Source of the DNA: an uncultured Bacteroidales bacterium
GTDB lineage: Bacteria > Bacteroidota > Bacteroidia > Bacteroidales > Muribaculaceae
Direction: 5' to 3'
Length of the DNA stretch: 64,000 bases
Assembly (NCBI GenBank): GCA_902762385.1
Contig: CACWNQ010000009.1
Location: 1-64,000 of the forward strand
The notes below the pieces were generated by a model that made no database searches, was not told where the DNA came from, and saw nothing but the letters and a program-made list of their open reading frames with translations. Numbering within the stretch: the first letter of the stretch is position 1; each line of letters opens with the position of its first letter. Of the stretch, positions 58,886 to 64,000 are shown one piece after another. Both the position numbers and the translations under genes were made by a program.

Positions 58886-59881
58886 TTAGATAGCCCAAAC
58901 GATGTAAGCTGCTCCCCAAGTGAAACCAGCACCAAATGCAGTGAGGACAATCTTGTCGCCCTTCTTAAGAAGGTGCTTGTTCTCGTCAAGACACAAGGGT
59001 ATTGACGCTGCACTGGTGTTGCCGCGATGCTGAATGTTGACCAGTATCTTCTCCTCGGCAATACCCAGACGGCTACCCACAGCCTCGATGATGCGAAGGT
59101 TGGCCTGATGAGGCACAAACCAATCGATATTCTCGTTGGTCAGGTTGTTGCGCTTCATCACGTCGCGAGTTGAGGTGAGCATATCGACAACAGCGTGACG
59201 ATACACAGCACGACCCTCTTGATACACAAAGTGCTCTCGAGCCTTAACGGTCTCAATCGACGCAGGACGTGCCGAGCCACCAGCTTTGTATACCAAGTGC
59301 TCCAAGCCACTACCATCAATGTGGTAGATACCGTCGATGATACCTTCCTCGGCATTCTCGGTGGGCTCAATGAGCACAGCGGCACCAGCGTCGCCAAAGA
59401 GTGGACATGTAGCACGATCCTCATAGTCGGTCATGCTTGTCATCTTCTCGGCAGTCACTAAAATAACCTTCTTGTAGAGACCCGATTTAATGTAGGCATT
59501 AGCTGTATAGGTGCCTACGACAAATCCAGCACATGCTGCCTGAATGTCGAAGCCATAGCATTTCTTGCCTGCACCATCCATGCCACAGTTATGCATGATA
59601 ATTGAAGCGGTAGATGGGAATCGGTAGTCGGGGTTTGAAGTTACACAAATGAGAAGGTCTACATCGTTAGGGTTAGTGCCTGTCTCTTCAAGCAGCTTCT
59701 TTACTGCCTGAGTGCCCAGGAAAGAGGAACCTTTCCCGTTCTTGAGAACACGCCTCTCCTTGATTCCCACGCGAGTGGTAATCCACTCGTCGCTAGTGTC
59801 AACAATGTGAGAAAGCTCCTCATTGTCGAGCACGTCATCAGGAACATACGATGCTATGCCTGTTATCTTTGCGTTAAGCAT
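58886..59881 (-). CDS. fabH: Beta-ketoacyl-ACP synthase III
   Basis: 331 aa. Catalytic triad: C117 in QAACAGF, His in VPHQANLRI and Asn in GNTSAASIP. It condenses acetyl-CoA (or branched starters) with malonyl-ACP to begin fatty acid synthesis. Follows rpmF with a 170-bp spacer that contains a long inverted repeat. Confidence 0.97.
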   Translation of the reverse strand: MLNAKITGIASYVPDDVLDNEELSHIVDTSDEWITTRVGIKERRVLKNGKGSSFLGTQAVKKLLEETGTNPNDVDLLICVTSNPDYRFPSTASIIMHNCGMDGAGKKCYGFDIQAACAGFVVGTYTANAYIKSGLYKKVILVTAEKMTSMTDYEDRATCPLFGDAGAAVLIEPTENAEEGIIDGIYHIDGSGLEHLVYKAGGSARPASIETVKAREHFVYQEGRAVYRHAVVDMLTSTRDVMKRNNLTNENIDWFVPHQANLRIIEAVGSRLGIAEEKILVNIQHRGNTSAASIPLCLDENKHLLKKGDKIVLTAFGAGFTWGAAYIVWAI

Positions 59882-59935
59882 AAAGCGTGAGTTTTACTAA
59901 ATTCTAGTGTTCTAGTTAAAAGTGACATCAAAAAA

Positions 59936-60015
59936 CAATCCTAAATATGTGCCTCATCATTTCTGACGGCCTTTACATTGCTTCAAGTACGACAGGAGGC
60001 GAATATTTAGGATTG
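59936..60015 (-). promoter_or_regulatory. Long inverted repeat between rpmF and fabH
   Basis: CAATCCTAAATATGTGCCTC (59936-59955) and GAGGCGAATATTTAGGATTG (59996-60015) pair at 18 of 20 positions around a 40-nt loop. A second hairpin, CGATAAT/ATTATCG, lies at 60030-60051 next to the rpmF stop. Candidate attenuator, processing site or element remnant. Confidence 0.5.
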
Positions 60016-60052
60016 AATTGTCATTTAATCGATAATGAGACTTGATTATCGG

Positions 60053-60238
60053 TTATACGGCAGCCTCATCTTCAAACACCTTCTTGCCGCGATAGTAGCC
60101 ACACTCGGGGCATACGGTGTGATAAACATGCCATGCACCGCAGTTGCTGCAGCGGGCGATAGTTGGGGCAACAGCCTTATCGTGAGTTCTTCTCTTGGCT
60201 GTGCGAGTCTTTGATTGTCTACGTTTTGGATGTGCCAT
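60053..60238 (-). CDS. rpmF: 50S ribosomal protein L32
   Basis: 61 aa: MAHPKRRQSKTRTAKRRTHDKA, then a zinc ribbon with CSNCG and CPECGYYRGKKV. Zinc-type (C+) L32. Between yceD and fabH as usual. Confidence 0.97.
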   Translation of the reverse strand: MAHPKRRQSKTRTAKRRTHDKAVAPTIARCSNCGAWHVYHTVCPECGYYRGKKVFEDEAAV

Positions 60239-60246
60239 TTTTCAAT

Positions 60247-60810
60247 TTATTTTTTATTGTTGTTGTTTTCTAGTAATTGCTCAAGCGCTGCCCATCGGGG
60301 ATCGATTGAACCGCCAGCGGCGCTCTCGCTATCACTGGGAGGCGTCTCAAAATCCTCGTCGCTGCTGTAGTCACGGGCAGCGTGCTCCTCGAGGTGGCCA
60401 AGCATCTCGGTGTTGCACTCACCTGGGGCGTGAGTATGCATCATCGGGATGGTGAGTAGCACGGTGTCGCGCACTAGCGGCGCAAGGTCGAGTGTCCTCC
60501 ACGACGACGGTATCACCAGCACGCCATCTACGCTGTCGTCTAGTGCGTCGCCCATCTTAACTGTAAGCAGGTAATCAGTGTCAACCATGTGCTCCATGTC
60601 GTCAAGGCAACGGTCGCAAGGTATAGTGATTACGCCATTGCACACGAAGTCGAACTCGTAGATTCCCTCCTGAGTGTGAGTCACGGTTAGGGCGACATCA
60701 ACACTTCCGGAGCGAACTTCGGAGGCTTCGATTTCGTTGAAAAACTCACCGTCGACATGGTAGTTAAATTCCTGTTTGCCAAACGGTAAAGACGAAATGG
60801 ATAACTTCAT
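60247..60810 (-). CDS. yceD: YceD (DUF177) large-subunit accumulation protein
   Basis: 187 aa from the ATG at 60810; a TTG start at 60828 is possible but less likely. DUF177 signature: IPCDRCLDDMEHMVDTDYLLTVKMGD in the centre and late LLTIPMMHTHAPGECN with C-terminal DPRWAALEQLLENN. It is associated with 23S rRNA/L32 balance and sits directly upstream of rpmF (8-bp gap). Confidence 0.9.
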   Translation of the reverse strand: MKLSISSLPFGKQEFNYHVDGEFFNEIEASEVRSGSVDVALTVTHTQEGIYEFDFVCNGVITIPCDRCLDDMEHMVDTDYLLTVKMGDALDDSVDGVLVIPSSWRTLDLAPLVRDTVLLTIPMMHTHAPGECNTEMLGHLEEHAARDYSSDEDFETPPSDSESAAGGSIDPRWAALEQLLENNNNKK

Positions 60811-60850
60811 TTCAGCCACTTTTTCCAACTATTTCTCGTTAAAATCGGCG

Positions 60851-60858
60851 CAAAGTTA
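60851..60858 (-). promoter_or_regulatory. -7 element of the yceD-rpmF-fabH operon
   Basis: The minus strand reads TAACTTTG, 41 bp before the yceD ATG. Confidence 0.6.
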
Positions 60859-60998
60859 AGAACATTCTCGTTAATAATCAACGATTTTGCCACCTTTTTT
60901 ACTTTTTTTAGGCAAAAACCCCTATTTCGACACTGCTCTACACTTCACAAAATGAGCGGAAGGCGCTAAATTTCACGCTTGCCGCTCATTGCATTGAG

Positions 60999-61072
60999 TC
61001 GGGGTGAGAAGACTCGAACTTCCGACCTCCACGTCCCGAACGTGGCGCGCTAGCCAACTGTGCTACACCCCG
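60999..61072 (-). tRNA. tRNA-Pro (CGG)
   Basis: On the minus strand: acceptor CGGGGTG/CACCCCG, D-arm with AGTTGGCTAGCGC, anticodon arm CCACG-TTCGGGA-CGTGG with anticodon CGG, T-loop AGTTCGAGTC, discriminator A. CCA is not encoded. Promoter at 61094-61101. Confidence 0.93.
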
Positions 61073-61093
61073 CACTATTTCGCTTTGCGGCTG

Positions 61094-61101
61094 CAAAGGT
61101 A
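61094..61101 (-). promoter_or_regulatory. -7 element of the tRNA-Pro promoter
   Basis: The minus strand reads TACCTTTG, about 21 bp before the tRNA 5' end. Confidence 0.6.
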
Positions 61102-61135
61102 ACATTTTTTTTAATACCACATGCTTTTTTCGCGC

Positions 61136-61175
61136 AAAAAACTCCAGTGCCTCCCCTTAACACAAGAGGCACTGA
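61136..61175 (-). terminator. Terminator after the SemiSWEET gene
   Basis: CAGTGCCTC (61145-61153) pairs with GAGGCACTG (61166-61174); on the minus strand GAGTTTTTTG follows. Confidence 0.8.
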
Positions 61176-61206
61176 AGTGATGCCGAAAAACCAAGGTCCT
61201 AGACTT

Positions 61207-61533
61207 CTATTTCTTGTCCTTGTCTTTCTTGAAGTAGTCGTTATACATCTTGATACCGAAGATGATAACGCTACATATCGTGGTGATGAGGTTGGTCCAA
61301 AAGATGGCGAATCCCTCACCAAATATTCCCAACATACCACCTTGAAGCATGAAGGCGATGCCGCCAATGCCAATCATCAAGAAAGTGGGCAATGCAATGT
61401 CATCGGTCTTGCGAGTGCGAATGGTTTGGATTGCCTGAGGCACATATCCCAAAACCAGTCCTAGCGAAGCAACGATTCCACATATCCAGAAGAATGTTCC
61501 CGTAGGGTCAAAAAAACTTTTAAGCAATAACAT
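61207..61533 (-). CDS. SemiSWEET sugar transporter
   Basis: 108 aa, three membrane segments with the PQ-loop motif GYVPQAIQTIRTRKTDDIALPTF in the first and a conserved Asn in FWTNLIT of the third: the half-unit SWEET architecture that dimerises to transport mono- or disaccharides. Slightly longer than typical (85-95 aa), with a charged C-terminal tail. Confidence 0.9.
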   Translation of the reverse strand: MLLLKSFFDPTGTFFWICGIVASLGLVLGYVPQAIQTIRTRKTDDIALPTFLMIGIGGIAFMLQGGMLGIFGEGFAIFWTNLITTICSVIIFGIKMYNDYFKKDKDKK

Positions 61534-61534
61534 A

Positions 61535-61575
61535 AAAAGTAAGTTTTAAGTTATAAGTGTTTAGTTTCAAGTTTG
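61535..61575. repeat. TAAGTTTTAAG-type short tandem repeats
   Basis: Irregular AAGT-containing units in the SemiSWEET leader, similar in kind to the arrays before era and GH3. Confidence 0.65.
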
Positions 61576-61638
61576 CGCTAGTGGCGTTTGAATGTAGACG
61601 TTAATAGTTCACGTCCCCATTCCATGCCCTAAGCGTTA

Positions 61639-64000
61639 TTACTTAATCTGTTTCATCAGTTCCTTAGTGGCAGTGATGAGCTGGGTGTCGATGCCCTTAA
61701 CCACCTCGGCAGGATCGTTAAGAACCTTGATGTCGGGCTCAAGCTGGGTGTTCTCAAGATAGGAGCCATCGGGCAGGCGATAGCCTATGATGGGCATTCC
61801 ATATATGAGCGATGAGTCTTGAAGTGTCTCCCACGACACACTGCTCATGGTGCCTGGCACTGGTGCACCCACTAGCTTGCCTATGCCGGTGTGCTTATAC
61901 ACCCAGGGAGTGCCGTGAGCGTTGCTGTAGCATGCCTCACACTGCACCATGATGCTGGGTTTGTTCCAGCGGCGGCTGGGCATGTCGCATGCCTCACGGC
62001 CACGAATCACCTGTGTGAAGTATTTCTTGCCGCTAAAGAGCACCTCGATGTCCTCGTGCAGGCGGCCACCACCGTTGAAGCGAATGTCGATAACGATGCC
62101 ATCCTTCTTGTAGTACTTACCCATTACCTGGCTGTATACCTCGCGGTAGCTCTCGTCGTTCATCGACTGGATGTGAACATAGCCCAGGCGTCCTCCCGAC
62201 AGGCTGTCGACCAGGTGTGCGTTACGCTTTACCCAGCGCTTGTAGAGCAGGTTGTTCATTGCTCCGTTAGTGATGGGAAGGATTACTTCTTCAAATGTGT
62301 TACCTCCCTTGTCGCGCAGGGTCACCAGGGTCTTCTTGCCTGCCAAGCCATTGAGCAGCTGAGTGTAGTCATTCTCATCATCGATTTCGATGCCGTTGAT
62401 TTTCTCTACAATCATGCCGGGACGCACCTTGCTAGTAGAGCGGGCAAACGGACCTTTCTCTACCACCTCATCTATCTTGAGTCCCTTGCCGGTGTAGGTC
62501 CAGTCAAAGAGCAATCCCATATTGGCAGTTGCCTCACTGCTATTGCTAGGATAGTAGCGACTGCCTGAGTGCGACACGTTGAGCTCGCCTAGCAGCTCAC
62601 TCAGCAGGTTGGCATAGTCATAGTTGTTGTTGATGTGTGGCAGGAACTTGCGATAAGTGTCGCACATCATGTCCCACTTGCAGCCATTGAGGTCGGTGCG
62701 GAAGAATCGCTTGTTGACCTGATGCTGCACATGGTTGTACATGTACTCTCGCTCGGCAGCGAGGTCCATCTTAACCTCGGCTTTGTAGGTGATGGGAGTG
62801 ATCTTGTCGCTAGCCACTGTCAGCTTGTTCATTGCCGATCCCAGTACAAACATTTCCTTGCCGTCCTTGCCCATTTGGATATTGGCCCAGCCAGAGTTCA
62901 TCTTGTTCACGAGCTTGGTGGAATGCTTGCGCATGTCAAGCTTCCACAAGTCATAGCCGCTCTCAAACTTCGACAAGTAATACAGGTTGTCACCGTTGTT
63001 GGTAACCATGGCGCTGGCTATGCTGCTTGAGTTGGGGGTGAGGCGCACCACACGGTCCTCGATGCCATCGAGCTCAACTACGATGTCCTTCACCTCGTCT
63101 TTCTTCTCGCCTGCAGCCTTGTCATCTTTCTTTTTATTATTTTTTTCCTCTTCGGCCTTTTTCTTGTCGGCCTCTTTCTTGGCTTCCTTCTCGGCTTCCT
63201 TCACGAGCTCGTAGTCCTCCTTGCTCATGCGATACTTGTCATAGGCATCCTGGTTGACAAATGCCAACAGCACGTCGTCCTGCGAACCCCACGAACCGTG
63301 GGCTCTCATGCCATAGCGGTTGCTGGTGAAGAGGATTGCATTGCCTTCCATCACCCACTTGGGCGACTCGCTGAAGTAGCCACTACCTGTGATGTTGGTG
63401 ATTTTGCCTCCGTCGGCACTCACAATACCAACGTCGGTGTAGGGGTCGCGCTGGTTGGCAATGTAGGTGAGGGTGAACCACTTGCTATCGGGCGACCATG
63501 AGTAGTCAAAGCCTCCGTTGGTCTCATACCATGTGGAGCCATCTGTAACTTGATGCACCTTGCCGCTTTCTATATCCATGACCATGAGGCGGTTGCGATC
63601 CTCGATAAAGGCTAATTTCTTACCATCGGGGCTAACATCGGGGGCAGCACGCTCAACTGTGCTCGATGGCAACAGGATTTCTTCTTTAATGGTGGTTGCG
63701 TTGGGGAAGTTTGGGTCTTCCTTGCGCTCAATGGTGGCTTTTACTAGCTGCCAGTTTCCACTGCGCTCGGTGGCGTAGTAGAGTGTGCGATTGTCACTGC
63801 CCCACGACAGTCCAGCCTCGGCCTCGGGAGTGGTAGTGATGCGCTTGGTGGTGGCATACTCTACCGAAGTGACAAACACTTCGCCACGGGCTATGAAGGC
63901 CACTTGCTTGCCGTCGGGCGAGGCAACTGCGGCGGTCGCGCCTCGAGTCATTGAGGTGCGCAACACGTCATCTGAGTCGTCGTGGAAGAGGGCGACTTTT
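61639..64000 (-). CDS. Tricorn-like protease/S41 peptidase, N-terminus outside window
   Basis: At least 786 residues; the frame is open to the right edge (…FHDDSDD before VLRTSMTRG), so the N-terminus and signal peptide are missing. An N-terminal WD40/TolB-like propeller (repeated DGKQVAFIARG, SPDGKKLAFIEDRN, WSPDSKWFTLTY) is followed by a strongly charged Lys/Glu linker (roughly 63100-63210), a second propeller part, a PDZ domain (VEKGPFARSTSKVRPGMIVEKING) and a C-terminal S41 core (GRLGYVHIQSMNDESYREV, IDIRFNGGGRLHEDI, EACYSNAHGTPW with the probable catalytic Ser, KLVGAPVPGT). Tricorn-type periplasmic peptidase that trims oligopeptides. Confidence 0.9.
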   Translation of the reverse strand, partial: KVALFHDDSDDVLRTSMTRGATAAVASPDGKQVAFIARGEVFVTSVEYATTKRITTTPEAEAGLSWGSDNRTLYYATERSGNWQLVKATIERKEDPNFPNATTIKEEILLPSSTVERAAPDVSPDGKKLAFIEDRNRLMVMDIESGKVHQVTDGSTWYETNGGFDYSWSPDSKWFTLTYIANQRDPYTDVGIVSADGGKITNITGSGYFSESPKWVMEGNAILFTSNRYGMRAHGSWGSQDDVLLAFVNQDAYDKYRMSKEDYELVKEAEKEAKKEADKKKAEEEKNNKKKDDKAAGEKKDEVKDIVVELDGIEDRVVRLTPNSSSIASAMVTNNGDNLYYLSKFESGYDLWKLDMRKHSTKLVNKMNSGWANIQMGKDGKEMFVLGSAMNKLTVASDKITPITYKAEVKMDLAAEREYMYNHVQHQVNKRFFRTDLNGCKWDMMCDTYRKFLPHINNNYDYANLLSELLGELNVSHSGSRYYPSNSSEATANMGLLFDWTYTGKGLKIDEVVEKGPFARSTSKVRPGMIVEKINGIEIDDENDYTQLLNGLAGKKTLVTLRDKGGNTFEEVILPITNGAMNNLLYKRWVKRNAHLVDSLSGGRLGYVHIQSMNDESYREVYSQVMGKYYKKDGIVIDIRFNGGGRLHEDIEVLFSGKKYFTQVIRGREACDMPSRRWNKPSIMVQCEACYSNAHGTPWVYKHTGIGKLVGAPVPGTMSSVSWETLQDSSLIYGMPIIGYRLPDGSYLENTQLEPDIKVLNDPAEVVKGIDTQLITATKELMKQIK

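Overview
The window looks like chromosome from a gut-type Bacteroidales bacterium (Muribaculaceae/Prevotellaceae-like; genus not resolved). The grounds are: a PorX orthologue; many Bacteroidetes-type promoters (TAnnTTTG at -7, sometimes with TTTTG about 19 bp upstream); Bacteroidales-typical families (retropepsin-like secreted proteases, DUF4421 outer-membrane proteins, GH3-like proteins, GIN-domain lipoproteins, TGS-uridine kinase fusions); truncated type-IX-like C-terminal tails; and the operon yceD-rpmF-fabH-era-der. There are no rRNA genes, no CRISPR array, no intact IS and no prophage. Most of the window is ordinary core genome with accessory patches.

Layout. 0-7.5 kb: porX, a serine hydrolase whose 3' end is tandemly duplicated, an AT-rich patch with two unknown secreted proteins and a 51-codon ORF, a GIN-domain lipoprotein, and an HTH-Fic gene whose promoter is covered by a 24-bp palindrome. 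7.6-11.4 kb: a redox/hydrolase operon (cyclophilin-like/flavodoxin lipoprotein, alpha/beta hydrolase, FMN reductase) followed by an AraC regulator and the debris of a second serine hydrolase. 11.5-13.6 kb: a Na/Pi cotransporter-PhoU protein fused to a PhoB-type winged helix, with a PHO-box-like direct repeat upstream. 13.7-19.5 kb: tRNA-Glu/rpsT/tRNA-Glu, recO, a tannase-like esterase, ychF, and metK under a SAM-II-like riboswitch. 19.5-26.5 kb: small lipoproteins, a two-domain retropepsin, two copies of a MITE flanking a lipoprotein gene, a decayed four-helix-bundle gene, a C69 dipeptidase and a field of intergenic repeats. 26.5-36.4 kb: a SPOR-like protein, DUF4421/phospholipase A, a lipoprotein and a tripartite RND efflux operon. 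36.5-49.3 kb: TGS-uridine kinase, two paralogous TPR proteins, Ste24 protease, CinA, RNase HII, a secreted protein with a type-IX-like tail and a GH3 protein. 49.5-64 kb: a giant carbohydrate-binding/dockerin protein, ribH, a TPR protein, a PfkB-fold protein lacking the kinase motif, a zinc-ribbon membrane protein, der-era-fabH-rpmF-yceD, tRNA-Pro, SemiSWEET and a tricorn-like protease cut by the window end.

The most unusual observations are: (1) the transporter-PhoU-winged-helix fusion, which could be a one-component phosphate sensor-regulator; (2) a metK leader in which the same UUUUUCCAC strand can pair either with the aptamer P1 strand or with the start-codon region; (3) an intergenic repeat that carries a complete consensus promoter just downstream of a covarying hairpin, seen upstream of two unrelated genes; (4) the self-operator arrangement of the HTH-Fic gene; and (5) a PfkB homologue that has lost the GAGD motif. 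All family assignments come from reading motifs; no database search was run.
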